A stretch of DNA of 64,000 bases, taken from Membranipora membranacea. Lineage: Eukaryota; Bryozoa; Gymnolaemata; Cheilostomatida; Membraniporidae. The notes under the pieces were generated by a model that saw nothing but the letters and a program-made list of their open reading frames with translations, did no database searches and was not told where the DNA came from. This document shows positions 13,301 through 26,100 of the stretch, piece after piece. The position numbers and the translations under genes were made by a program. Location: contig OU612069.1 in assembly GCA_914767715.1 (NCBI GenBank), positions 19,711,387 to 19,775,386 of the forward strand, written 5' to 3'. How positions within the stretch are numbered: position 1 is the stretch's first letter; the number at the start of each line of letters is the position of its first letter.

Positions 13301-15957
13301 TTTGGCGTCACAGATTCTTTAGTGTCTGTATCCAGCAGAGTGGACAGTCAGTCTGTATTAATGGCTACTGGCTTCGATATCGATCAGGGATGTGGTTTCA
13401 TCAACCGTAAGTAATTTTCTATTCTCTAATTATAGGCTAGAGAAGAAATTAATAGCTGGAATTGAGCTTAGGCTATTTGATGGTGACTCGATGATAGTAG
13501 CCAGCACCAATTATCATTAGCTTAGCTGGGAGTTTATAAAAAGAAGTAAGGTCTAGTAAATTTTAACTACCAATAAACTTCAAACCTGTACAATATGGCA
13601 AATACTTTACTCATATAGGATAGTAATCAATTTGAAGAGCAAAATAGAATTTAGCAGCCCCTCAATGAAAAGTTCGGCCATACAACTTCTGAATAAATTG
13701 CTCAAGTGATTCGCAGGGAGAGTTTTATCTCATTATCTGTAATCAGCGATTATCTCACCCCTCCACCACCTTGCATTCAAATGTTACGATTATCACCTAT
13801 TAGGAAAATTAAACCTTTAGTCCAGAGAGAAGTCACCCTTACAATTGTTATAAAAAGCGACTCCTAAAAACCTGAGGCTATAGAAAATAAATTATTATAA
13901 CTATTATTAGTAAAATAACAATATATTAAAAAATATATATATACAGAATATATTAAATTATAATTGTATTTTAATTGTAATATGACTATGAAAGATTTCA
14001 CTCGGGGTATCAATAAATCGCTGCATACTATCTTTCTCTATTTTCCGTACAGTTAGGAGTGCTGACCAGGGTAAATATGACTACCTCTGCACACTCCACG
14101 ATACTGATGTGAATAGGATACTGTCTATGTGTGCTGCTTACCTACCAAAGCTGATTAAAAGCGGGGGAGACAATGACGAGTTGCTAAATATAGTAACAGG
14201 AGGTCGACAACTGATCTTGTGGAGACAAGATGTTACCAAGTAAGTAAAAGAAGAAATTTGTATTACATATATATTCATATATATTTGTATGAACTTAATT
14301 TCAGACCTAACTGATTAATGCTTAAGGGAAATCAGATCATGTTTTACATAAGAACAGATTGCAAATAGTATTTACAATGATACATACATGATTCAATTTG
14401 AAGCACACAAAAAATCAAAAATATATAATCGAACAATTATAACTAGGCTGGGAAGGTTTTATCCAAAAATACTTAAAATTCAACCAGGGTTTCAAACAAG
14501 TTCTCATCGATTGATAACTTATTGCCCCTTATACATGCGGAAAAGACCAAATCTAAATAGGATGATTATTCAGTGAGAATTCTTCTTAAATATTTCATCC
14601 ATCAGATGAAGAAATGCCGCTCAAGCTCAACAAATGTGGAACATCACAGAGCAGTTTCCTGTTGCTGCTATATTTGGCCCGTGCTCTATCATTATAACAG
14701 CAATGTCTTTGAACCTCCCCTAAACTGAAGTGTAACTCAGCTAAGAGTCAGCATCTACATTGAGTTTTGCATGGCGTCATGAACAAAACTGATGCTGCAT
14801 AGCACATTCTTTACTCCCCATTTTTGCATTACCGCGAAACTGTGGTTGTGGAGAAGAAACAGGGTTTAATAATCATTTTTCAAGTATGCACTCAGAAAAG
14901 TGACCCAGCCTTTATTTAAGGTATGACGAAGGGTTAGGGTGTTAAATGGGGTTTGACCTTGACTTGAATCAATGCTCTGTTGGTCTCTGTTGGTCTTCTG
15001 GAAATAAGTCAAATCATAGGGAGTAATCCACTTCAAGTCATATCACAAAGATGAATCCAGTTTAGGTTGATTTGAGTTTCATATATTCCGAATGTGTAAC
15101 ACTCCAGTGAATTATTTCAAAATTTTAACTGGGGAATATCTTGTGGTGTGTCATCAAGCTTGAAGCCGCATCAATATTAACTTAGGACAACCTTGGTATT
15201 CAATGCATAGACGGAAATCCAAGATGGATATTCCTTTTCCTTACATGATTGTCTTCAAATTATTTAAGTTATGGAAGTACAAACACAAAATTTGTTGTGA
15301 CTCTTGCCCTTTATATTTTTATTGATGAGTTGCATACTATAAGCATAACCAGAATCTCCCAATAATTCAATAAATAGAGTCATTTACTCGGACACACAAC
15401 CTTCAACATAATGGATATATTGTGTATAAGTTCTCATCACAACCGAAACAATCATCATCACCCTCATTCAAGGTAGCAGACAACCACAGAAGTTATATTT
15501 TGATAATATTTGATATGTGATGATGTTCTCTTCCTTAATTTACATGACATACATGAATATTAAATTAGAAAATTTCAATTATTTCAATTGTAAACTCTCT
15601 TTCACCATTTTGTGTCGGTAACAAGAATTTTCAAGATGATTGGTCAAGTTTAACAATATCCCTTCCATCCACAGATCATCAGACAGTGTCAGACCCAGCA
15701 CTCTCAAACTCAAACTATACAATGAAGGAGATTACGATGACATCAGTACATCCGAGAATGAGGACGAGCCAGACACCACTACAGTCAAACCCTACTATAC
15801 TACAGTCAGCCCCTCAACGACACAGGGAACTGCTTACTCTATACACAGTGAAACGGGAGTGCGGCAAGGCAAGAGTCATGCTGCGGTTCTCTATATGCTG
15901 TTTAGTCTAGCTGTGTTTATCTTACCTGTGCTGGCTTGGTATCTAGCTCAACCCTGA
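7325..15957 (+). CDS. WD40-repeat protein with C-terminal membrane anchor
   Basis: Eleven exons join with matching phases: 7325-7444, 7918-8034, 8667-8728, 9283-9651, 9984-10087, 10499-10573, 11182-11360, 12647-12857, 13266-13406, 14053-14239 and 15675-15957, giving 615 aa. Residues 1-60 are basic and helical (RRIRLLRKKLQQIENL). Residues 60-180 are low-complexity, rich in Ser/Thr/Glu/Lys. From about 190 come WD40 blades: TTVKLWDTQTGDF with GGHTESV, then LISGGEDCTLKIWDIQSG, and later GGRQLILWR. The last 25 residues form one hydrophobic segment (MLFSLAVFILPVLAWYLAQP), as in tail-anchored proteins. This would present a propeller scaffold on the cytosolic face of a membrane (inference). The family was not identified. 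Exon 1 is the least certain; it was chosen because its phase-0 donor meets the phase-0 exon 2. Confidence 0.85.
7565..7658. repeat. Exact 47-bp tandem duplication
   Basis: The 47-bp unit starting ATATTAGCTCTGTCTGTTG occurs twice back to back (7565-7611 and 7612-7658) without mismatch, in intron 1 of the WD40 gene. Its lack of divergence suggests a recent event. Confidence 0.95.
9915..9946. repeat. 16-bp tandem duplication
   Basis: GGCTTAGTAACTCATT is repeated twice in direct succession in intron 4 of the WD40 gene, about 40 bp upstream of the next exon. Confidence 0.9.
10298..10387. mobile_element. Small MITE-like element with CCAGTTTGCC ends
   Basis: The left end CCAGTTTGCC at 10298-10307 is the exact reverse complement of the right end GGCAAACTGG at 10378-10387. 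A related block occurs around 4935-5010 (GATCCAGTTAGCCTG, then a GGAGAGCAACTC motif), so this is a dispersed family. It lies in an intron of the WD40 gene. No target duplication was defined. Confidence 0.5.
10619..10712. mobile_element. Palindromic foldback MITE, AGCCTGTCTTGACAAGC family
   Basis: Two arms (AACAGACAAGCTGCAAAAC with GAGCCTGCCTTG, and GCTTGTCAAGACAGGCTAG with TTTTGCAGCATCTGTT) are imperfect inverted copies. The core AGCCTGTCTTGACAAGC recurs at about 23957, 35571 and 49929. It lies in an intron of the WD40 gene. Confidence 0.6.
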
Positions 15958-17154
15958 ATTTGGACAATCCAGTAGCCGATAGCTATAATTGATCTCAGAT
16001 ATAAAGTTAAATGCGCACTGACTTTTGAATTTTTCAAGATTAATCTTTGATTGTTCATGGTGCTTAAAAGTTTTCTCTTGAGTTTGTCACATTGTGTCTT
16101 GTGCTAACTTATATTATCACAGTTGGCTGGTACTGATAAATGGTAGGTAGCTGGTAGGATTGCATTTCAAAACATTCACAAACTGGATGCACCCCTATAT
16201 CTAGTTTAAGCGCTCAAACTGTGGCCCCGATAGCAGGTAGTAGCATTACATTAACGACCACTTGATAATGTTATGCTACTGCGAGAAATCGGCAGAGGTT
16301 GTTGGGCGCTTGAACTTACCCCATATCTAGTCACCCAGTAGTGTATGTAGTCTGTCAGATTATTACATGGTATAATCCTTTGCATTTTGATTTAATTTAA
16401 TTGACTATCAAAAATAAGGTGCTAGTAAAAATTAAACTTTTGATAGAATATTTAATGATACAAAAATAAATATAATGTAACATGAATCAATCACAACTGA
16501 CAGTTTATTGCACAAGTGAAGTGAGCTGGGCACTACAATCAAAATATTTCATCCAAAATATTTTTTATCATAACAGAAATTACCTACCCCTAGTTCAAAA
16601 ATACTTAGTTTCTTGACAAACCCGATAATCTGAATGGTCAATAATCTAAATGGTCAATAATCTGACGTAGTTGCAATGCAAGACACACTTGCTATAAAGT
16701 TTGTAACTTTTCAACAAAGTATTGAGTGCATTTTCTGATCGTAATCTCTCTTTGTCTAACGATCAACTTGGGATCCAATGATCAATTAAATGCCATTGCT
16801 GTGCAATTAAAGTTTCTTTCTATTAAGCAGTGTGTTTGTGTAGTCTGATTGCACATGACATTTTGGAGTTATTTGTTATGTGCAAGATTACAATATGAAC
16901 AATCACCTGAGTTTTTAGTAAACCAATAAATCAATTGAATTGAATCGATTTGAGTTTTCCATATAGCTGTTTTCTTAAAAGACAAAACAAGTTTTGAAAC
17001 AAAAGGTTGTTAAAACTTTCAGCCCACATTTTGTATACCTGCACAACGTCAAAGCGTGTTGAAAGAAAGAGGTAGCTCATACATGCACTACTGTCCACAT
17101 TTCAGCGGTTTGAAACATAAGTTGAATCTTGTCACTTAACAGAATACCGTTGCG
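15958..17154. other. Intergenic region between the WD40 gene and the next gene
   Basis: No exon recognised. AT-rich. It includes a short repeat of ATGGTCAATAATCT near 16635-16665. AATAAA-like motifs (for example near 16467 and 16925) could serve 3' end formation of the WD40 transcript, but none is decisive. Confidence 0.4.
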
Positions 17155-20100
17155 ATGGAGTCAACTACAAATATTAGTAGTTTTACTACCGATCATGAGT
17201 GCTTACCATGTGGCTTTGCACCATATTGGCTCATCAACATGGGATACTTTGGAACAGGTAGGTTTGCGACTTTCTGATCTGATTCAATAGGCGTGTTGGA
17301 CTTATTGTGTCTAGTTACTCTAGTATGTTTCATAGGCCTCATTACATATATTATGAATATAAATAAGTGTGGTGAATAAAAAAAATCCAGCTTCAGGTCT
17401 TCTATCAAACAATCTCTCATTGACATACTTGTGAACTACAGGAGTGCCCAAACTTTTTCTACAGTGTGCCATATTTGCAATTTAGAAAATTTAAGTGGGC
17501 CAAATGCAGATTTGCTTGTTGAATATTGATGGCCGCTAGGAGGCCCTAAGAAACAAATTATGCTAGACATTTCTAAATATTGCAATCATAAGTTATTTTT
17601 GGGGCTAGTTTGATGTGTTGGAAATTCCAAAATGTGTACATGGGCCATAAAAACATGCTCATGCACTAGTAGAATACATTTCGACACTGCTGCTATTTGG
17701 AAATCAGAAGCCAAACTAGTAAACTGGTGAATAAGAGAGGGAGCTAGTAAAATTCGGGAAGAATACAACCATGAAGTAAAATATTGTACTTCTAGTAGAG
17801 AACTTATTTAACATTGTGAGTAATCTCTATACTAGCAGACTGATGCTCTGATGACTGAATTATCACAAAGGCAAATGGGCAACTTGAAATTTGATAATGG
17901 GCCACATTTGGCCAACGGGCCTGGGTTTGAGCACTCCTGAACTACACCATCGGTCAAGCTGGTAGACCCAAATTTTAGTTGTGCCAACCTTTTATCTGCT
18001 AGGAGGACTATATTGAGCAGAATGTTGAGGAATGTGTTTGGTTGAGACAATAGTTTTCTCCCCATTTCATAAAATTTCCCACTTTATTTGTAGCTGTGGC
18101 GAGTTTAATGTTGCTAATACCAGCTGTGTCGGCGATTTACGTATGTTGTAGCGCATTGGGATACACTGAGTCCCAAGACCAATACAATGCTTATGTGAAA
18201 GTGTTGACAAAGTTGAACAAAATAGCAGTCTCTGAGAAATTGACTAGATATGATGTAAGGCGAAAACCCGACGAAGAAGAAATATACCAGTATGTTCTCG
18301 ACTGTCTTGTTGAGATCCTAATACGTTGTACTGGATCACAATCAAGACTTGCAGAGATCCTTCAGGATACTAGGAAATTAGCAGAACACATGGACAATTT
18401 AAGGAAAGAGGAAAAGAAAATCACCTTTTTGACTACTGTAGCATTTGACTACTATGAAATCAAGAAGAGCTTTTTAGAGTATTTAATATCTGATCACCCT
18501 AGGCGTGTGACCTGTAGTAGAATGGAGCTAAGTACACCAGAACTAATACTTATCTTGGTGAGTTGTTTGTCTGGTAGGCGACATTACTTGAGTCTACTTT
18601 AACGTGATATATCGGTTCAAATTGTTTTTTGGGGGATCAACTTTACATGTTCAAGTAAAGTTAATTATTAAGTATTATGCCCCATTAAATCCATGACATT
18701 CTGTCATGGCATCGTGTTTTTGTGTGAAAACATACAAAACAGCAGTTTATTTTGAAGCAATGTGTATGCTAGTGGAATAAAAAAAGTCTATATGTTTTTG
18801 ATGATATAATATCATATATATGAGGTTCAAAATGTTAATAAAATGGCTTTTTTGACGTTGCGTCACCAGTCATTTATGGTTTGAAAATGGGTCAAATTGG
18901 GCGAACACACATGCTTACTAATAGTGCAGTGTTTGAAACTCAATTTGGAGTTGTCAGCATTCAAATAAGCAAAAGTTTACAGAGAGGATACTGTGTCAGT
19001 ATGCCCTGACCAGTATGAAAGACAATGACTGTTGATGAATATAGAAATTTGTTCAAAGTGACACTTAATTATCCTGCCTTCTTTTACAACCAAGAGTACA
19101 GCTTTCTGTTATTTCCAGCTATTTGTGACTGATCTTTTTGTGTACAATTTTCCTTGGTCAAATTAGTGTTGGCTCAGATGGCGATCTTGTTAGTTTAGCC
19201 TGCCATCACTCCGTCTATTTAGAAGTGAGAGGTTTTATAGACGTAAAACTGTACCTTGTATTAACATATTATTATTGTGGATGCGATTATCAAACCCATA
19301 TCGGATCAATAACTTGTTACAATTAAAATGAATTGCTGCAAAGCTCATTTACTGTTGACAGTCTACAATCCGAGTCCCATCCCAACACAGATACAACTCT
19401 TGTAATTTCCACACTGATACACAATTATTTGACCATCGCCGTGGCAGGCAGGGCTGTCAAAGTCACGTGATTTTCCTTGTCATGATAAGTAATTTTTCCA
19501 GCCAAAAATCTCATTCTTGACTGAACACCGGTGTTGACACTTATCCTAGCATAAATCACCACTATCTTATAGAGGTTTTGATCGAAGGATTTGAATTTAA
19601 GTGATCTAAATTCATCAATTCAGGCCATGTTGCTATGCAACAGCAGTATTTTAGCACGATGAAGAGTCATTGTTCCAGCCAAAATTAGAAGAACTGGCAT
19701 ATGTACAGTTGTCTCTATTGTGATTCCATGCATAGCCCAAGGTTTGATCGAAGGACTAAGAGGCCTGTCACTTAGGACCTGAGATATTGTTGTCTCAATG
19801 TCATTGCTTTTAACAATACTTTCAAACATATTGTTTTGCTGTTGCCATGGAAGCGGGTTCACTATAATGCGGAAATCCGTGATCACGCAAATTCACGTGC
19901 GTGTTGCGGGAATTAGTGCGTATTTCCGCATTTTAGTCAATCCTGTGTGGGATTGACTTAAATGCGGAAATCACCTTGTGACCTACTTGTGACCTTGAAA
20001 GCATTTTTCCGCATTTTAGTCAAAATTGACTAAAATGCGGAAATTTCAAACTAAGCTTTTTTTACCAGTGAATGTGGCCTATAAGAAAAAATTTGATATG

Positions 20101-23100
20101 TGTTCTATGAAACCATCTCATAGGCTATGTGTATGGGCAATCTGGGTTAGAAATTATGTGTTGTGGAACAGCTGTAGCACAGGGGCGTATATTCTAAAAA
20201 AATTCACTCACTGCCTTTTTAGAGATGAGCATAATGATCGGGCGCAGCCCGATCCACACGCCGTAGGCGTGGCGGGGAGGGTGTGGGAGGGGCGCTTAAG
20301 CGCCCTCCCACCACGGAAATTTAGCAAAATAGTGCAAGCAGAGAGGTATTTCAATAGCTCACTGAGCTGTTGGGTACTTTCAGAAAACAACTCAATAGCA
20401 GTAGAAGTTTACAGTAAAAATGCTCCAGTTATAAAGCACCCATTTGAAAAAAAACCGACCTTGATGGGATTCGAACCCACAACAATCTGATTAACAGTGA
20501 TTATAAGGCAAACCAGAGATCCACTATACTTTCACCTAAAATTGAGAATAATTGAGAAAATTGAGAATCTTGCCAGAGTGGACAACTCTACTATCTCAAA
20601 ATTGACAAAATATATCCCTTCAATACATTGTCTCGCATTTTCTCAATTTTTATTTATTCTCAATTCTCAATATTTCCATTAAAATATTTAGTTATATATG
20701 ATTTAAATATTATTTCAAGTTGAATTGTTATTGAAAACTACATAAATCCCTCACTATCCTCCAAATTACATTCCTGCTCAACTATTATGAAGCAAACCGA
20801 GTGGTTTTGACAGGAGAATAGAGACTGAAAGTGTTCAAGCCGAAAAGACTACAGGCCCGCCCTGCCTCCCCGCGCACCCGCTTGTTTCAGTATTGCGCAG
20901 ATATTTTGAGTTTGTGGGTTGTACTTATATTGTCTTCATAGGTTTCCAACTGCTAGGAAGTTTTTGCAAAATGGCATGAGAGGGAAACTCCGGTAAATGA
21001 TTTTCTTCAATTCTTACCCTCTTGTGGGTTGATAGTGAAAACTACTGAGTGAAACCTCGATTACTATTCTCAATGAATGGGAGTAAGACAAAGTTGCAAG
21101 TTACTTAGCCCTTTATATAGAAGCATTGATAGATAATATCCTCAGGATGTGTCCACCACGAGCATCAGATAAGTTCTGAAATAAAATTGCACAAATCAGG
21201 TCTTATACTAAACACAGTCCACTCACAACTCTACCCAAGCTTTTTTAATTCTCATGTTGGTTGAGGGGGATTAATGTAGAGTGAATCTGCCCTACATTCT
21301 GCTAATCCTCCACCCCAAAATATGAATGACAAAGGTAAGAGCTAATTAGTCATAGAATACAATAGGTCTGGTAACTCAGCAAAGATCAAACCAAGCTGGT
21401 GTACATAATATAATCAACTCTGCCAAATGTTATCCCTTACCTCTAGAAACTTAAGCGGGTACCAAAAGCTGATCAACATTGGATTAATTAGAACTCAGTT
21501 TCCACCTTTTTTCATATTTTCCTGTTTCCAGCTGTCAGGCTCACATCCTGTAGGTTTAAGATTATTGGCATTTTTACTTGGGTATGTAACACCACATCTT
21601 GTGAAAGTGACCAAAACAAGGTAGTTACATCCCGGCGCAAATAACCCTCAGTTTCAGGACATGCTGTGCCATCTCTACAGCTAGGCAGATGCTCCCAGAG
21701 CAGTATAGATGAAGCCCTCCATTGCAAATGTACTACGGTTGTTAGTGAAACACTCTTGTTAGCCTGGAACAAAAAAAAGTCAGATTTGGCAAACAGTTTT
21801 ATGTAAAAACGTCTTAGTGAACCCAGCAGGGGAAAGCTAGTACCAGCAGTCAGGCCTAAACAACTCTCTAACACACAGATGTACTCAGTATGGCACGGCA
21901 TTTAGAGCACACAAACTGTCTTGAACAGATGCACCTTTGCTAGTGATGTCGTTTATTCCAATTTGTACTAAAAAAAGTATTTGCGCTCCCCTAAGTTCTC
22001 CCACACACACTGAGCTACACTCTATACCCCCTCCCATGCAATGAAATAATCTCCGCATCAAACCTCTAACATACTAAATTTGTATGTATAAGAGGAACCT
22101 GTTTTTGCTCTTGCTAGAGTCTGCCCCATGGTGAATTAGTGATATCAGCTGAAATAGAGATGGATTGCAATTATAAGCTGCATATGATGGAAAAGAAAGG
22201 CAATGATACCAAATCGAGGTGTTACAATAACTACACACAAGACATAAGCCTTGAACTGTGATGCAGACTCTTGATGAACAGTTTGTAATAGAGACTACTG
22301 AGCAAAACAGGTGACAAGTTATAGAAATTAAATATGACTGAGCTGACATTTTACCCAGAAAGCATTGCGTCTGGCCAACTTCATCATCCTTTCCTTGGTT
22401 CTAGCCTACGGTCAGCTCCGCTGACATTGGATTCAGTTTATGTTTATTCCAAAATACACTCAAGGATCAGGGATGTAGCCTAATGTAGGATGTTCTGTGG
22501 AATATAGATTGAGGAAAAATATACAGATCGTTTTGAAAACTTACCGATACAATGAAATCATCTGTTATGACACCAAACAGGGAAATACCGCCTAGCTCTC
22601 CCTGCATAGTGACCTAGAACATTCTGGAATCAATAACCACAGTTACTCTCCAGTAGTTTCACTCTTCTTCTACACTGTAATTTGTGAATGTACATTGCTC
22701 AATGCTATCCCTTTTTCTTCATGTCCCTTTCTAGAGATAACAGATGTGAATAATGATCATCTGCAACATTGCCATAGTTGTTACACATCATGTTGCCAGC
22801 TTTGTAAAGCAAACTAAAGCACATTGGACTCCATGAGGGGCAATGTTGAGATTCGTATGTTCAATCAATTGTTATTTAATGAAGAAAAGGGTCAGTATAA
22901 TATTGCATATAGGTATCTTGTCAAAACCAATGGTGGAAAAAAGAATAAGGCTTAAGCTAGTCATCTACTAGTTAATAATTATGCATATTGAGCAGATCTA
23001 CTCAATGTTTGTCCAATCCAACCCTTGATCTTGGAGGGCAAGTTAAACTTATTAAATTATCCAAACCTGACTAGATAAATTTGAATATTTGGCAAAGTAT

Positions 23101-26100
23101 ACATGGTTGTAACAAGGAGTAAAAAACTCCTTGGTTGTCACTCCAGATACCTACTATGAGTTAGAGGTCCTGAGAGAGTCCTCTTAACTCCTTGCTTGAA
23201 CAGTCCAACTAGTTTATTGTGATGTTTAATAGAAGAAATCAGGTCGTGGAGCGAGTAGCAGAACCCCATCATCCAGTCCTTGGGTCACTCCAGGCACTCA
23301 TTTCTGTGGTTGTCTATCCATCCATCAACACTGTCACTAGCCTACATCATACAATCATCATCATTCATTGAAGAATTAGAATAATAAGATAATAATATAG
23401 AATCACAGAAGAGAAGTGAGAAGAGAAAGATATATCTTAATTTATACAGTACCATAGCTCCATATGCACATCATTCTTGACCTTTATATCACTGATACCA
23501 GAGTTTATCTTTCTTGGCTACTATGAGCAGATTAACCAAGATTTCCATGTCATTAAAGGGATTGAGAGACTTGAATTATATACTTTCTTGCAAAATTCAA
23601 AATGGAGATTTTGAATATATCAACGAGTCCACTTTTTTTTAAACTGGTCACATACCAAAACTTCGCGGGCCTATAGACTCACCCGTGTTCAAGCAAGCAC
23701 TGGACAAATTCCTTATACTCTTTTTATGATGAAGCAAAATAAGCTTAGCTGTATGTTTTACTCATTTGAGTGGGTTGAAGACTGGACAGGTACAGCATGT
23801 ATAAAAAACATCTGGCCTGATGAGAAGAAGTCTGGTTAGTTTTGAACCAAAGAAAGATGATGATGTGAGTACTACTACACTAGATACTAGCTAGTAAGTA
23901 GTCTTACACTTACTCTTAGCAAGGAGTTAAAGGGCTGGATGGCTGCTTAGGTGGTAGCTTGTCTTGACAAGCTTTGTCAATCTTTGACAAGCTTGTCAAG
24001 ACAGGTTACTTAGGTGGGTAGTAGCTTAATTTCTATCTCCAATAACTGATTGATTGATTCCTTGCTGGTGGACTGACTGAGTTACCTCAGTTACTAGCCC
24101 TGTCTTTGGAACTGAGGGACAGTTAAGGATTAGGGCGAAGTGATGGCGACATATTGACTAGCGTAGTTTGCTCATTCTCATTGAAAGAGCTCCTGATTCA
24201 GCGATCAGTTGAGTATTTACGTAGTCTTTCTCTTGCTCAAATCTCCATTGCATGATCTTGTAGGTACACAATCTATATTTCTGGATGTACTTTTTGGGAC
24301 AAGGCTGCCAGCAGTTAAGTTGAAGACCTGAATGCTATTCAGAGGAAGACATGGTTCAATGCAGAAATGACTGATGGAGAGAAGAAAGTATCCTCCGCTA
24401 AGCGTAAGTACCCAGCGGGCAAATAGTTGTCTAAACTGAGTTGGAAAGAGGTTACCGGAAGAGGCTGAACACTGTTGCCAATAGTATGCCAAATGGACCG
24501 GTGGAAGAGGTTGCCAAAAAGGGATTTTTAGCAACCTCTTCAAGAAGTTTAATAGAGGTTTTATATCCTTCTCAGGGAAGGATATATCAGGGATATTATT
24601 AACTGTCTCTATCCAATATTATCCGATATTAAGATTATATCGTTAAATTATTTGTTATATTTATTTATTTTTAAAATTACCTAGAAGGCCTGTGGGAGAG
24701 GGAGTAAGAGGTACTGGCTGAGTGGGGTCTGTAGTGTGCTTCTGCCTTACTAAGAGCATTTAGCATTTGGTAATTAGATACCTAGCAAAAATAATTAATT
24801 CAAAATTTAACAAATGTATCACTTCCTGACCACCACTTGTTGTGTTGCATATTAAGTGGTGCCAGAAGCAATTGATTCAATCAATGGCCACGTCTTATTT
24901 GCCTATTTCAAATTTCTTGGATGTGATACTGGTTCACAGGAATTAATTGAGGATGCTCATGTCTTATTTGATTACTTGGTGTCTGGATGTAAAGCATTCT
25001 CAAAAACAAGCACTTCGCTAGGGAGACAAATGCTACATTGGTCTGCAAATTACATCGACCTAACCGTGACAACCATTTTTACACTCAGCCTAGACCTCTA
25101 GGATTGGTACTGCAGTAAATTTGTACCATCGAAACCCAGGGCTCTCAACCCTGAGTTTTGATATTAGCATGTCATATAGTGGTATTTTAAAGGTGTAAAA
25201 CACCCTGAGCATAAACAGCTGAGGGTACGCCTGAGATGGCACAGAAATATTGTCGGGTGAAACCCCTGATATTTGAAGATTATGTGCAAAGAATAGCTGG
25301 CAAAGCAAGTCAAAGAATGTATGTTGTTAAAAAAATGTTGCATCTAAGTTCAAAGCCATTAGCTTTCATGATGTTCAAAGGTTTTGTAGTTCCCCTCTTG
25401 ATGTACTGTCTGCCTGTTTTGCACATGAGCATATGTACCATAGACAAGAAATTACTAAGGAAAGTTTTTAATGTTGCCAAGAATTTGAGGCTTGACGTAG
25501 GCGACCTCGATATTATTGGGCTGTTTTGCTGATGAGCATCACATCAAACACAATTTTTTTAGAGCGATGCCCTCAAATGCAAGTTCCATACTCTAGCAAC
25601 AAGCTCCTTTATTGACAAAGTATATGCATCCTTTTCTCGCAACATTTCATGTTTGTGATAGGAAGTAAATCAATAAAAAACCTAGAGCATTTCTTGTAAA
25701 CATAAAATCGTAAACAATGTTAGATTTGATCCAGATGAACCAATTCATATGGACTAACCAAGGCCGTCGCCACAGGCGACAATGTATCCCCATGATGTTA
25801 AAATATGATGGTTGTAGAAATATGATTTAAAGGCTGACGAATCGAGGCGCCAGGATAGAAAGCCATAATCAATGTAATTTGATGCTATTGAAATCATTGC
25901 CTGGATTTATCCGGTTCACCTGCAAAATCACTTTTTTAACATATCTAAACTTCTATTTAGACATAATAATCTATTTCGCAAATCACTGGGATTGGCAGTT
26001 CAATAAGAGCATAGCTTATCACAAATTTAATAAAATACCTACAACAAATACCACACATTATTCTCATGCAAAAGTTTGATGTTATCTTTATTATTCATCT

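Noticed and set aside
18094-18602. The 18.1-kb exon as a stand-alone 168-aa protein
   Set aside because: Its apparent start is a GTG inside an exon with a good acceptor, and a GTGAGT donor precedes the stop.
19129-19180. Alternative last exon of the 17-28 kb gene (LFVTDLFVYN...)
   Set aside because: It has an acceptor and a stop, but the 21532-21581 and 28032-28296 exons fit phase and coding character better.
20026-20490. 154-codon plus-strand open frame
   Set aside because: It spans the GC-rich hairpins and the inverted tRNA-like head; a chance frame across a SINE-like repeat.
20455-20528. Functional tRNA gene on the minus strand
   Set aside because: B box, T arm and T8 run are good, but acceptor and anticodon stems do not pair, so only a tRNA-like repeat is claimed.
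24856-25101. Upstream part of the LINE reverse transcriptase
   Set aside because: The 81-codon frame shows no reverse-transcriptase motif and lies outside the hAT-type element that contains the recognised fragment.
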